Source of the DNA: Bacteroidaceae bacterium
Lineage (GTDB): Bacteria; Bacteroidota; Bacteroidia; Bacteroidales; Bacteroidaceae
DNA length: 41,156 nt
Assembly: GCA_017471185.1 (NCBI GenBank)
Contig: JAFUVZ010000004.1
Location: forward strand, 1-41,156
Reading direction: 5' to 3'
Positions 8,857 to 18,296 of the stretch are shown in pieces. A program made the position numbers and the translations under genes. Numbering within the stretch: the stretch's first letter is position 1; every line of letters begins with the position of its first letter. The notes under the pieces are model-generated. The model ran no database searches, had not been told where the DNA came from, and saw only the letters and a list, made by a program, of their open reading frames with translations.

Positions 8857-9675
8857 TTACATACTGTGAAGATGCTTCATGGCTTCTGCCAGTTTCTTCA
8901 TCGCAAAACGGGGAGCGATGCGGCTCAGTAAATCCATCTGCTTGCAATCCTTGCCGATGATGATTTTCCATTTACCAGCTTCCATACCGCTTACAATGGT
9001 CTCTGCTGCTGCACTCGGAACAGTGACATTGGCATGCTTTAAGTCTTTTTCTTTATAATTTGACACACTCTTGGCTCCTTTGACACCAGAATGTACCTGG
9101 ATGTCTGTTGCCACGGCGCCAGGGAAAACTTCGCTTACCTCAATGTTTGTGTCCATCAACTCAGTCATCAAACCTTCCGTCAGGGCACGTACAGCTGCTT
9201 TAGACGCTCCGTAGAAAGTCTGTCCTGGCACAGGAGCGAAAGCCCCCATACTTGAAACATTCACAATATGGGCCTGTGGGCGAGTCATCAGATGAGGCAA
9301 GAATGATTTCACCATATAGAGTGTTCCGTAGAAATTGATGTTCATCACCCGTTCTATTGTACGATACTCCATTTTGCTTACGGGTACGAAGTCCTGGATG
9401 ATGCCTGCGTTATTGATGATTCCGTCAACAGCACCAAACAGTTTAACACAGTCTTCAGCAGCTTGCTCTACGGCTTCTCGGTTGGTGATGTCAAGTTGCA
9501 TCAGCTTCATGTTTGCTCCATTATCACTTGCCAGTTGTTGAGTCTGTTTCAATCCTTCCAAGTTAATGTCAAGTCCGATCACTTTAGCCCCTTTGTTTAA
9601 AAGATTGAGGGCGATAGCCCTTCCCATACCATTACCTGCTCCGGTAACTACGATTACTTTTCCTGCTACTTTCAT
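8857..9675 (-). CDS. Short-chain dehydrogenase/reductase
   Basis: The 272-residue classical SDR shows the NAD(P)-binding TGAGNGMG at residues 11-18, NNAG near 90, the catalytic Ser in VSSMG near 140 and YGASK near 155. Asp at the end of strand two (GLDIN) suggests NAD(H) preference. The substrate cannot be inferred. It is divergent from an AraC regulator 163 bases away, each with its own -7 box, the usual arrangement of a regulator controlling its neighbour. Confidence 0.9.
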   Translation of the reverse strand: MKVAGKVIVVTGAGNGMGRAIALNLLNKGAKVIGLDINLEGLKQTQQLASDNGANMKLMQLDITNREAVEQAAEDCVKLFGAVDGIINNAGIIQDFVPVSKMEYRTIERVMNINFYGTLYMVKSFLPHLMTRPQAHIVNVSSMGAFAPVPGQTFYGASKAAVRALTEGLMTELMDTNIEVSEVFPGAVATDIQVHSGVKGAKSVSNYKEKDLKHANVTVPSAAAETIVSGMEAGKWKIIIGKDCKQMDLLSRIAPRFAMKKLAEAMKHLHSM

Positions 9676-9718
9676 ATCTTTTTCTTTTTATTATTATTCG
9701 TTGTTTTTATTCACTTTG

Positions 9719-9726
9719 CAAAGGTA
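9719..9726 (-). promoter_or_regulatory. -7 box for the SDR gene
   Basis: TACCTTTG on the minus strand, 44 bases upstream of the SDR start, matches the Bacteroidetes consensus TAnnTTTG. Confidence 0.6.
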
Positions 9727-9803
9727 AGGCGGTTTTTGTCAAGAATCTTGCTTGATTAGGTCTGATTTTTGTTCTAAAGGTTGAATAATGCAAAAATATT
9801 GAT

Positions 9804-9811
9804 TATATTTG
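9804..9811 (+). promoter_or_regulatory. -7 box for the AraC regulator
   Basis: TATATTTG on the plus strand, followed by an AAGGAG ribosome site at 9825-9830, eight bases before the ATG. Such a good Shine-Dalgarno is uncommon in this window. Confidence 0.65.
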
Positions 9812-9838
9812 CAGATAATATATTAAGGAGTAATTAAG

Positions 9839-10714
9839 ATGGCAGGACAGGATCTATATGAGATTTTACGGCAAAGCTTTACGCAGATGCGAAAGGATGC
9901 CATACAGGAGGATTTCGTGCTGAGTGATGACGACATCCACTTTGTGCCTTTTTTCCGTTCGCCCTTCAAATTGCCTGCCACTATCATCACCATCATGCCG
10001 AAAGGACGGATTGAGGGAATGTATGACTTGAAGCCCATAGAGGTGGAGGGTCCCTGCATGGTGTTTATGTTTCCTGACCAGATAGTAGAGCATCATACAA
10101 TACGGGATGATACGGAAACCAAGTTGATCATTATGTCTAACCGGTTTGCGGAAACGATGAAGATGTCGCAATCATACTCCGCATTTTTCCGTTTTCAGCA
10201 GAATCCTGTTTTGAAACTGACAGGAGAGGAGTTGCAGATGGTGACTCATTTCTATCAACTTTTGCAGGATGTGGTGAGGATGGATCATAACGGGGAAAGG
10301 AGCGAGGTGATTAAATATCTGTTTCTGGCGTTGTTTTATGCTATCACCAATTTTAGGGATTTCAATCTTCAAGAGCTTGGTAAGAAGAGTCGGGGAGAGG
10401 AGGTATTTGAGAAATTCTATCGTGAGCTATTGCAGCATCATAGAGAGTCAAGAGAGGTGCAGTATTATGCTGATAAACTTTGTATGGCACCCAAATATAT
10501 GGCGAGGATTATCAAGGAGGTGAGTGGGAAAAGTGCTACCCAATGGATTAACGAATATGTGATATTGGAAGCCAAGACTCTTTTAAAGACAAGGCCTGAT
10601 ATAACACTTGAAGATGTCAGTGACGAACTGGGATTCCCAAATCAGTCGTTTTTCGGCAAGTTCTTTAAACAGCATACTGGGTTTACTCCGAAGGAGTTCA
10701 GGTGTAGGGCGTAG
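9839..10714 (+). CDS. AraC-family transcriptional regulator
   Basis: The 291-residue protein has a cupin-like sensor region in its first 170 residues and two helix-turn-helix units at the end. The segment from VQYYADKLCMAPKYMARIIKEV to LGFPNQSFFGKFFKQHTGFTPKEFR is the classic AraC signature. It probably controls the divergent SDR gene. The last codons (CRA) and the TAG stop fall within a YGTAGGG heptamer array, so the C-terminal end is repeat-derived. Confidence 0.93.
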   Translation: MAGQDLYEILRQSFTQMRKDAIQEDFVLSDDDIHFVPFFRSPFKLPATIITIMPKGRIEGMYDLKPIEVEGPCMVFMFPDQIVEHHTIRDDTETKLIIMSNRFAETMKMSQSYSAFFRFQQNPVLKLTGEELQMVTHFYQLLQDVVRMDHNGERSEVIKYLFLALFYAITNFRDFNLQELGKKSRGEEVFEKFYRELLQHHRESREVQYYADKLCMAPKYMARIIKEVSGKSATQWINEYVILEAKTLLKTRPDITLEDVSDELGFPNQSFFGKFFKQHTGFTPKEFRCRA

Positions 10715-10723
10715 GGTGTAGGG
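10703..10723 (+). repeat. YGTAGGG heptamer array over a stop codon
   Basis: Three consecutive heptamers (TGTAGGG, CGTAGGG, TGTAGGG). The araC-type gene stops at the TAG of the second unit (10712-10714). Confidence 0.85.
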
Positions 10724-10759
10724 ATTGGATTTATGAATGAATATTAAATAAACGGTAAT

Positions 10760-11368
10760 ATGATGAAGAAGATAAATTATGCGTTTGTTCGTGCGATATG
10801 TGCATTATTAGCCGGACTGGTGCTTGTTCTGTTTCCCAATGAGGCGGGCAATTACCTGGTAATAACGGTGGGGGCGTTATTCCTGATACCATCTTTGTTT
10901 ACACTGATAGGCTATTATGTACAACGAAAGGACTATCCGGCTTATTTTCCGATTGACTCGGTGGGTGGCATCCTGTTCGGACTGTTGCTGATGGTGGTAC
11001 CTGGTTTCTTTGCCAACTTCCTGACATTCGTACTGGGTTTCTTCCTGTTGCTGGGAGGCATACAGCAGATTTCTATGCTGATTGCAGCCAGACATTGGTC
11101 GGAGGTGCCATTTTCCTATTTCATTGTACCTTCGTTGGTCTTGTTGGCTGGCATCTATGCTGTGATGAATTCCAATGGTGCTCGTAACACTGCTTTTATT
11201 ATCATTGGCGTGACATTCATATTCTACGCATTGTTCGAATTGGTTAACTGGTTCAAGTTTACCCGTCGTCGGCCTAAGCTGGAGGAATTGCAGGATGTCA
11301 AATCATTCGACAAAGATGATGTGGATATTGAGGACGCACAAATAGTAGAAGATAATGGAACTGAATGA
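10760..11368 (+). CDS. DUF308 (HdeD-like) membrane protein
   Basis: The 202-residue product has six hydrophobic segments in its first 165 residues and a charged, acidic cytoplasmic tail (KLEELQDVKSFDKDDVDIEDAQ). The paired-helix repeat is that of the DUF308/HdeD family, whose E. coli member is linked to acid resistance; function here is not known. Its stop overlaps the helicase start by 14 bases, implying translational coupling. Confidence 0.85.
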   Translation: MMKKINYAFVRAICALLAGLVLVLFPNEAGNYLVITVGALFLIPSLFTLIGYYVQRKDYPAYFPIDSVGGILFGLLLMVVPGFFANFLTFVLGFFLLLGGIQQISMLIAARHWSEVPFSYFIVPSLVLLAGIYAVMNSNGARNTAFIIIGVTFIFYALFELVNWFKFTRRRPKLEELQDVKSFDKDDVDIEDAQIVEDNGTE

Positions 11369-12698
11369 ATTATTGAAAAACCTCAAGATTGAGGAACTGA
11401 ATCCGATGCAGTTGGCTACGCTGGAGGCATACGGAGTAGATAAGAACTTGGTATTGCTTTCTCCTACAGGCTCTGGCAAGACGCTGGCTTTTCTTTTGCC
11501 TTTAGTGCAACGTCTGGAAGCTGGAAACGATGAGGTGCAAGCCGTGATACTGGTGCCTTCACGAGAGCTGGCCTTGCAGATTGAGACTGTTTTCAAGCAA
11601 ATGGGTACGGAGTTTCGTGTGATGAGCTGCTATGGAGGACGTCCGGCTATGGATGAGCACAGAACGATGAATGGCATTCATCCTCAGGTAATAGTGGGTA
11701 CGCCTGGACGAATGAATGACCATCTTCAGAAGCGGAACTTCAATGCTAAGACCGTGAAGACGCTGGTGATTGATGAGTTTGACAAATGCTTAGAGTTCGG
11801 GTTCCAAGACGAGATGTCTGAAGTCATAGGACAATTACCCTCATTGAAGAAACGCGTTTTGCTATCTGCCACCGATGCTGAAGAGATACCTCAGTTTACG
11901 GGAGTGGCTACTACTGAAGAAGGTAAACTGTTGAAGAACAAGGTGATTAAGCTTGATTTTTCACAGTCGGATGATGGATCGCCACGTTTGGCATTACAGA
12001 CTGTGATGTCTCAAGAGAAAGATAAACTGGAAACACTCTACCGATTGCTTTGCCAGTTAGGAACACAAACCTCACTTGTTTTTGTGAACTATCGCGAAAG
12101 TGTGGAAAGGGTGACCGGTTTTCTGCAGGCTAAGAAATTCCCGTGTGATATGTTTCATGGGGGAATGGAGCAGGATGACCGTGAACGGTCATTGTATAAG
12201 TTCCGCAACGGAACGATTCCCGTACTGATTTCAACAGACTTAGCTTCCCGTGGCCTGGATATTCCTGGCATAGATAATGTGATACATTATCATTTGCCTG
12301 TAAATGAGGAGGCTTTTACCCATCGTAACGGACGAACGGCCCGTTGGGATGCTACAGGCCAGGCATATATGATATTAGGTCCGGAAGAGCATCTGCCAGA
12401 ATTTGTAGATTCAGAGACACCGGTTTACGAACTGAAGGAAGAAACGCCCAAACCGCCTAAACAGACTTGGAGCACTATCTATATCGGGAGAGGCAAGAAG
12501 GATAAACTTAATAAAGTGGATGTCGTTGGCTTCCTTTACAAAAAAGGCCGTCTGGATAGAGATGATGTCGGTCAGGTGGATGTCAAAGACCACTATGCTT
12601 TCGTTGCCGTAAAACGGGCTAAGACAAATCAATTGCTAAAACTGGTGGCAGGAGAGAAAATTAAAGGAATGCGTACGATTATTGAAGAAGCAATGTAA
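11355..12698 (+). CDS. DEAD-box family RNA helicase (DEFD variant)
   Basis: The 447-residue helicase has the Q-motif region NPMQ near residue 17, Walker A SPTGSGKT near 36-43, PSRELA, GTPGR, a motif II reading DEFD in place of DEAD, motif III as SAT, RGLD, and motif VI HRNGRTAR. The C-terminus ends in a small RNA-binding-type domain with a GRGKKDKLNKVDVVGFL start, like the DbpA/CsdA tail. It probably remodels rRNA or mRNA. It is coupled to the DUF308 gene, which is unusual company. Confidence 0.92.
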   Translation: MELNELLKNLKIEELNPMQLATLEAYGVDKNLVLLSPTGSGKTLAFLLPLVQRLEAGNDEVQAVILVPSRELALQIETVFKQMGTEFRVMSCYGGRPAMDEHRTMNGIHPQVIVGTPGRMNDHLQKRNFNAKTVKTLVIDEFDKCLEFGFQDEMSEVIGQLPSLKKRVLLSATDAEEIPQFTGVATTEEGKLLKNKVIKLDFSQSDDGSPRLALQTVMSQEKDKLETLYRLLCQLGTQTSLVFVNYRESVERVTGFLQAKKFPCDMFHGGMEQDDRERSLYKFRNGTIPVLISTDLASRGLDIPGIDNVIHYHLPVNEEAFTHRNGRTARWDATGQAYMILGPEEHLPEFVDSETPVYELKEETPKPPKQTWSTIYIGRGKKDKLNKVDVVGFLYKKGRLDRDDVGQVDVKDHYAFVAVKRAKTNQLLKLVAGEKIKGMRTIIEEAM

Positions 12699-12713
12699 AA
12701 ATGTATGCATTTC

Positions 12714-12744
12714 TTGGTTGTGAACAAATAAATTGCTAACTTCG
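12714..12744 (+). promoter_or_regulatory. Promoter upstream of serC
   Basis: TTG at 12714-12716 and TAACTTCG at 12737-12744, 20 bases apart. The -7 box has one mismatch to TAnnTTTG. It lies about 58 bases before the serC ATG. Confidence 0.45.
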
Positions 12745-12801
12745 CACCGCAAATTATAGAAAATAATTACATAATTGTTTAATTTTATAAACAAAATGCT
12801 T

Positions 12802-13869
12802 ATGAAGAAGTATAATTTCAATGCAGGACCGTCTATCCTTCCTCGTGAGGTGATTGAGGCTACTGCCAAACAGATTCTTGATTTCAACGGTTCTGGCCTT
12901 TCTTTGATGGAAATCAGCCATCGTGCGAAAGACTTCCAGCCAGTTGTTGACGAAGCCGTTGCTTTGATTAAAGAGATTCTCGACATACCGGAAGGCTATT
13001 CCGTACTCTTCCTCGGCGGTGGTGCCAGTCTGGAGTTCTGCATGATACCTTATAACTTCTTGGAGAAGAAGGCTGCTTATCTGAACACTGGCGTATGGGC
13101 AAAGAAGGCTCTGAAAGAGGCAAAGGCTTTTGGTGAGGTGGTAGAAGTGGCTTCGTCTGCTGATAAGAACTTTACCTATATCCCAAAGGATTGGACTTGC
13201 CCGTCTGATGTGGACTATCTGCATATCACGACCAACAACACCATTTATGGAACAGAGATCCGTCAGGATCTGGATGTTCCTGTGCCTATGATTGCTGATA
13301 TGTCATCAGATATTTTCAGCCGTCCTATCGATGTGAAGAAATACAAGTGCATCTATGCCGGTGCCCAGAAAAACCTGGCTATGGCCGGTGTGACTCTGGT
13401 GATCGTGAAGGATGATGAACTAGGCAAAGTGAGCCGCCAGATTCCGACGATGCTCGACTATCGTACTCATGTGGCTAAAGGCTCTATGTTTAATACTCCT
13501 CCTGTAGTGCCTATCTATTCTGCTTTAGAGACTTTGCGTTGGATCAAGAAGTCTGGTGGCGTTGAGGAGATGGACCGTCGTGCTAAAGAGCGTGCGGAGA
13601 TGCTGTATGCTGAGATTGACCGTAACAAGCTGTTCCGTGGAACTGTAGTTCCAGAAGACCGTTCACTGATGAACCTCTGCTTCGTGATGGCTGATGAGTA
13701 TAAGGAACTGGAGAAAGAGTTCCTTGACTTCGCTATGGCTCACGGTATGGTAGGCGTGAAAGGGCATCGTGATGTGGGTGGCTTCCGTGCCTCTTGCTAT
13801 AACGCTCAGCCGTTGGAGGGCGTAAAGGCTTTGGTGGCTTGCATGCAGGAGTTTGAAAAATTACATTAA
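12802..13869 (+). CDS. serC: Phosphoserine aminotransferase
   Basis: This PLP enzyme converts 3-phosphohydroxypyruvate and glutamate to phosphoserine and 2-oxoglutarate; it may also serve vitamin B6 synthesis. The start [17 protein letters not shown] at 12802 is the conserved N-terminus; an ATG at 12796 would add two residues. The PLP lysine lies in YAGAQKNLA near residue 195, and LGGGASLEF near 72 binds phosphate. At 355 residues it has the usual length. serA follows after 11 bases, giving two consecutive pathway steps. Confidence 0.97.
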   Translation: MKKYNFNAGPSILPREVIEATAKQILDFNGSGLSLMEISHRAKDFQPVVDEAVALIKEILDIPEGYSVLFLGGGASLEFCMIPYNFLEKKAAYLNTGVWAKKALKEAKAFGEVVEVASSADKNFTYIPKDWTCPSDVDYLHITTNNTIYGTEIRQDLDVPVPMIADMSSDIFSRPIDVKKYKCIYAGAQKNLAMAGVTLVIVKDDELGKVSRQIPTMLDYRTHVAKGSMFNTPPVVPIYSALETLRWIKKSGGVEEMDRRAKERAEMLYAEIDRNKLFRGTVVPEDRSLMNLCFVMADEYKELEKEFLDFAMAHGMVGVKGHRDVGGFRASCYNAQPLEGVKALVACMQEFEKLH

Positions 13870-13880
13870 ACCTTACCATT

Positions 13881-14798
13881 ATGAAAGTTTTAATCGCTAC
13901 AGAAAAACCGTTTGCCAAAGTGGCCGTTGACGGGATCCGTCAGGAAATAGAAGCTGCAGGTTACGAACTGGCGTTGTTGGAGAAATATACGGAGAAGGCT
14001 CAATTGTTGGATGCAGTGAAAGATGCTGATGCCGTTATCATCCGTAGTGATGTGATTGACAATGAGGTATTCGATGCCGCTAAGCAATTAAAGATTGTGG
14101 TACGTGCCGGTGCCGGATATGACAACGTGGACCTGGCAGCAGCTACCGCTCACCATGTGGTGGTGATGAATACCCCTGGCCAGAATTCTAACGCCGTAGC
14201 TGAACTGGTGTTCGGCCTGCTCATCTATGCAGTACGTAACTTCTACAACGGCAAGGCCGGTACCGAGCTGAAAGGCAAGAAGCTGGGTATTCTCGCTTTC
14301 GGTAATGTAGGTCGTAACGTGGCGCGTATCGCAGCTGGGTTCGGCATGGATATCTATGCTTATGACGCATTCTGCCCGAAAGAGGCTATCGAGGCAGCTG
14401 GTGTTCATGCTGTTGATTCTACAGAGTCATTGTTTGACACTTGCGACATCGTATCGCTCCACATCCCTGCTACGCCAGAGACGAAGAACTCTATCAATTA
14501 TGATTTGGTGAACCGTTTGCCGAAGGGTGGAATCCTGATTAATACTGCCCGTAAGGAGGTGATTGATGAGACTGGACTGATTAAGTTGATGGAAGTGCGT
14601 GAAGACCTGAAGTATATTTCAGATATCGCTCCTGCTTCTGCAGAGGAATTCGCTGCTAAGTTTGCTGGCCGTTATTTCGCTACTCCCAAGAAAATGGGTG
14701 CCCAGACGGCTGAGGCGAATATCAATGCTGGCATAGCAGCCGCTAAGCAGATCGTAGGTTTCTTGCGTGATGGAATCACAAAATTTAAAGTGAATTGA
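13881..14798 (+). CDS. serA: D-3-phosphoglycerate dehydrogenase, short ACT-less type
   Basis: It oxidises 3-phosphoglycerate with NAD, the first step of serine synthesis. The 305 residues comprise only the substrate and nucleotide domains (FGNVGRNVA near residue 145, SLHIP near 200, NTAR near 220). The regulatory ACT domain of longer forms is missing, so serine feedback of the classic kind is unlikely. Where most family members have catalytic His (PHIG), this one reads PKKMG with Lys271. I recall a Lys-type subgroup shared by Bacteroides and Entamoeba. The gene ends in a TTGA overlap with yigZ. Confidence 0.95.
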   Translation: MKVLIATEKPFAKVAVDGIRQEIEAAGYELALLEKYTEKAQLLDAVKDADAVIIRSDVIDNEVFDAAKQLKIVVRAGAGYDNVDLAAATAHHVVVMNTPGQNSNAVAELVFGLLIYAVRNFYNGKAGTELKGKKLGILAFGNVGRNVARIAAGFGMDIYAYDAFCPKEAIEAAGVHAVDSTESLFDTCDIVSLHIPATPETKNSINYDLVNRLPKGGILINTARKEVIDETGLIKLMEVREDLKYISDIAPASAEEFAAKFAGRYFATPKKMGAQTAEANINAGIAAAKQIVGFLRDGITKFKVN

Positions 14799-15394
14799 GC
14801 GATACTTATAAGACCATATCAAGGCTTGCAGAAGGAACTTGCTCCGAGAAAAGGAGTAAGTTCCTTGCCTTTGCTATACCAGTGAGGACACTCGATGAAG
14901 TTAAGGAACAGCTGAAGATATACGAGAAGAAATATTACGATGCCCGTCATGTATGCTATGCTTATATGTTAGGTGCTGAACGTACTGATTTCCGTGCCAA
15001 TGACAACGGAGAACCCAGTGGAACGGCAGGTAGGCCAATCTTGGGACAGATCAACTCTTTTGGATTGACGGATATCTTGGTTGTGGTAGTGCGTTACTTC
15101 GGGGGCATCAAGTTGGGTACCAGCGGATTGATTGTGGCATATAAGGCAGCTGCTCAGGAAGCGCTCAATGCGGCTGAAGTTGTCGAGAAGACGGTAGATG
15201 CCGAAATTACTTTCCTTTTTGAATATCCTTTCATGAATGACGTGATGCGTATCGTGAAAGAAGAAAGTCCTGAGATTGTTTCCCAGGACTTTGATAATGA
15301 TTGTCGGATGACCTTGCGCATCCGCAAGAGTCAGTTTGACAGGCTCAGGGAACGCTTATGTAAAGTCGATTCCCTTCGCCTTATAGATGATTGA
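14795..15394 (+). CDS. YigZ/IMPACT family protein with a TTG start
   Basis: The 199-residue protein carries the IMPACT domain: KFLAFAIPV, the segment HVCYAYMLG, DNGEPSGTAGRPIL and YFGGIKLGTSGL. A ferredoxin-like C-terminal half follows. YigZ proteins are conserved but their role is unsettled; eukaryotic IMPACT binds Gcn1. The only in-frame start giving the usual N-terminus (SDTYKTI) is TTG at 14795, which overlaps the serA stop as TTGA, the counterpart of an ATGA coupling site. Its stop abuts the gcvP stop with no base between. Confidence 0.88.
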   Translation: MSDTYKTISRLAEGTCSEKRSKFLAFAIPVRTLDEVKEQLKIYEKKYYDARHVCYAYMLGAERTDFRANDNGEPSGTAGRPILGQINSFGLTDILVVVVRYFGGIKLGTSGLIVAYKAAAQEALNAAEVVEKTVDAEITFLFEYPFMNDVMRIVKEESPEIVSQDFDNDCRMTLRIRKSQFDRLRERLCKVDSLRLIDD

Positions 15395-18247
15395 TCAGTC
15401 TTCAAACGACTGATATCTTGTGGCAAGCAGTTTCCTGTCCCCCAGGGTGTCATTCACTCTTGCCACGTTAATCCAAAACTTATTCTCTTTCACGCTTTCA
15501 ATAGGATAAGCTGCTTTCTCGCGGCTGTAGCTATGGTTCCACTCAGTTGCTACAACCTCATATTCAGGATGCGGAGCGTTAACCAACACGTTATCAGTCT
15601 TATCAGCTACACCATTTCTCACTTCCTCAATCTCCTGCCAGATGGTCTGCATCACTTCCACAAAGTTGTCGAGTTCTGACAGACTTTCACTTTCTGTAGG
15701 CTCCACCATCAGCGTTCCGTGAACAGGGAATGAAAGGGTAGGAGCATGATAACCATAATCCATCAGTCGTTTGGCAATGTCAGCTTCACTTACGCCCACT
15801 TCCTCATGTAGTTTCCTGCAATCCAGGATCATCTCATGCCCAACGAAACCGTTGGCACCTCTATATACGATGCCGTAGGTGTCTTCCAGACAAGCAGCCA
15901 GATAGTTAGCGTTCAAAATAGCAATCTTAGTAGCACGCGTCAGGCCTTCAGCTCCCATCATGCGGATATAGCCGTATGCGATAGGAAGGATACCTGCGCT
16001 ACCGAATGGAGCTGCTGAAACCTCATTTGCTGAATTACCGAACAACGGATGTCCTGGCAGGAATGGAACAAGATGTTTCTTGACGCAAACAGGACCAACG
16101 CCAGGCCCACCGCCTCCGTGAGGAGAAGAGAAGGTCTTGTGCAGGTTCAAGTGGCACACGTCGGCTCCAATGGTACCAGGGTTGGTGATGCCTACCTGAG
16201 CGTTCATATTGGCGCCATCCATATAAACCTGTGCGCCACAATCATGGATAATCTTGCAAATCTCCTTGATTTCAACCTCAAAGATACCATGGGTAGATGG
16301 ATAGGTAATCATGAGAGCTGCCAACACCTCTTTGTGAGCTTCTGCTTTCTCACGCAAGTCGTTCAAGTCCACATTACCCTTCTCGTCACAAGCAACGGTT
16401 ACAGGAGTGAAACCTGCTTGTACGGCAGACGCAGGGTTTGTACCATGCGCAGATGCCGGAATCAGAACGATGTTACGCTGAGTCTGTCCAATGTTCTCCA
16501 GGTAAGCACGAATGATACGCAAGCCTGTATATTCACCAGCAGCACCAGAGTTAGGCTGTAAGGTTACTCCATCAAAGCCAGTGATGGTTTCCAATTCCTC
16601 GCAGAGGTTATCTATCAGCTTGCGATAACCGGCAGCCTGGTCTGCAGGCACAAGCGGATGGATATTGGCGAATTCAGGACGGCTTAATGGCAGCATCTCT
16701 GAAGCCGGGTTCATCTTCATGGTGCAAGATCCTAATGAAATCATAGAGTGGGTGAGGGAGATGTCCTTGCGGTCCAGCCGCTTGATATAACGCATCATCT
16801 CCATCTCAGTATGGTACTTTTGGAAGACCTCGTGAGTGAGGTAAGGAGTCGTGCGAGCGAACACCTTATTAGTAATGGAGGAAACTGGAACATCGTCAAT
16901 CGTCTCCGTCTCATGCTGGGCAGCTGTAGCGAAGATACGCAACAGTTCGTTGACAGCAGGGATGTCAGTGGTCTCATCAATGCTCAAGCCCACATGTCCG
17001 TTGCTGAAGTAATGCAGGTTCACCTGATGCTGCAAAGCCACCGCTTTCAGTTGCTCTGTAGTCACATTCTTCGGGAGCGCCAGGTGCAAGGTATCGAAAT
17101 ACTGCTCGTTAAACTGCTTGTAACCGTAAGTCGTCAGTTTCTGTTCCAGCAATACTGCGATGCTATGGATACGCTCGGCGATGGTTCTGATGCCTTCCTG
17201 TCCGTGATATACGGCATAGAAACCTGCCATACTTGCCAACAGAGCCTGAGAGGTACAGATATTTGAGGTTGCTTTCTCACGCTTGATATGCTGCTCACGA
17301 GTCTGCAAAGCCATGCGGAAGCACAGTTTGCCATATTTGTCTTTTGACAGACCAATGATTCGGCCCGGCATCTGACGCTTGAATTCATCACGTGTAGCGA
17401 AGAATGCGGCAGAAGGACCACCGTAATACATTGGTGTACCCAGACGCTGGGAGCTACCGAACACGATGTCTGCTCCCCATTCACCCGGAGGTGTCAGCAA
17501 GGCAAGACTCAGGATGTCAGCAGCGACGGCCACCTTGCAGTCAGCAGCATGAGCTTTCTCCACGAAAGCGCGGTAGTCCTCTACATTACCGTCAGCGTTA
17601 GGATACTGAATCACGCAAGCGAAAGTCTGAGGCGTCAGCTCAGCCGTCTTATAGCTGCCAGTCTTCAGAACGATACCTTGTGGCACGGCACGAGTCTTCA
17701 TCACTGCCAGAGTCTGAGGGAAGATGCTCTCATCCACGAACACCACGTTGGCACCCGCTTTCTGCTGGGCGCGAGAACGGAGATTATACATCATTGTTAC
17801 AGCTTCTGCAGCTGCCGTAGCTTCATCCAGCAATGAGCAGTTGGCCAGTGGCATGCCCGTGAGGTCAGTGATGGCCGTCTGGAAGTTCATCAATGCCTCC
17901 AGTCTGCCCTGTGAAACCTCAGATTGATAAGGTGTATAAGAGGTGTACCAAACGGGATTCTCGAACACGTTTCTCAAGATGACAGCTGGAGTGATGGTGT
18001 TATACCATCCCATGCCGATGTAGGTGGTATAGAGCTTGTTCATAGCAGCCAGACTGGCGATATGCTGCGCAAACTCATACTCAGTCATAGCTTTTGGCAG
18101 GTTCAATGGCTCTTGCAGACGGATGTTGGCAGGAATGGTCTTGTCAATCAGTTCGTCCAGGCTCTTGACGCCTATCTTTTCTAACATCTTCTGCTCGTCA
18201 GCTTCACTGATGCCGACGTGGCGGTTTACCAATAGGTCTGTTTTCAT
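15395..18247 (-). CDS. gcvP: Glycine dehydrogenase (decarboxylating), P-protein
   Basis: The P-protein decarboxylates glycine with PLP and passes the aminomethyl group to lipoyl-H protein. The 950-residue product is the fused two-subunit form. The N-terminal HVGISE, the middle SLGSCTMKMNP and the PLP-lysine site HKTFSSPHGGGGPG near residue 700 are all intact. The other cleavage genes (gcvT, gcvH) are not in the window. lipB, which makes the octanoyl precursor of the lipoyl group of H protein, is nearby. It follows the MBL hydrolase by 49 bases in a minus-strand series. Confidence 0.98.
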   Translation of the reverse strand: MKTDLLVNRHVGISEADEQKMLEKIGVKSLDELIDKTIPANIRLQEPLNLPKAMTEYEFAQHIASLAAMNKLYTTYIGMGWYNTITPAVILRNVFENPVWYTSYTPYQSEVSQGRLEALMNFQTAITDLTGMPLANCSLLDEATAAAEAVTMMYNLRSRAQQKAGANVVFVDESIFPQTLAVMKTRAVPQGIVLKTGSYKTAELTPQTFACVIQYPNADGNVEDYRAFVEKAHAADCKVAVAADILSLALLTPPGEWGADIVFGSSQRLGTPMYYGGPSAAFFATRDEFKRQMPGRIIGLSKDKYGKLCFRMALQTREQHIKREKATSNICTSQALLASMAGFYAVYHGQEGIRTIAERIHSIAVLLEQKLTTYGYKQFNEQYFDTLHLALPKNVTTEQLKAVALQHQVNLHYFSNGHVGLSIDETTDIPAVNELLRIFATAAQHETETIDDVPVSSITNKVFARTTPYLTHEVFQKYHTEMEMMRYIKRLDRKDISLTHSMISLGSCTMKMNPASEMLPLSRPEFANIHPLVPADQAAGYRKLIDNLCEELETITGFDGVTLQPNSGAAGEYTGLRIIRAYLENIGQTQRNIVLIPASAHGTNPASAVQAGFTPVTVACDEKGNVDLNDLREKAEAHKEVLAALMITYPSTHGIFEVEIKEICKIIHDCGAQVYMDGANMNAQVGITNPGTIGADVCHLNLHKTFSSPHGGGGPGVGPVCVKKHLVPFLPGHPLFGNSANEVSAAPFGSAGILPIAYGYIRMMGAEGLTRATKIAILNANYLAACLEDTYGIVYRGANGFVGHEMILDCRKLHEEVGVSEADIAKRLMDYGYHAPTLSFPVHGTLMVEPTESESLSELDNFVEVMQTIWQEIEEVRNGVADKTDNVLVNAPHPEYEVVATEWNHSYSREKAAYPIESVKENKFWINVARVNDTLGDRKLLATRYQSFED

Positions 18248-18296
18248 ATTAAGTTTTTAGTTGATAATATTCTTTAAGGTCCATAGCTCGCAGCTG

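Noticed and set aside
16049-17266. Two plus-strand frames inside gcvP
   Set aside because: Both are antisense to intact P-protein motifs.
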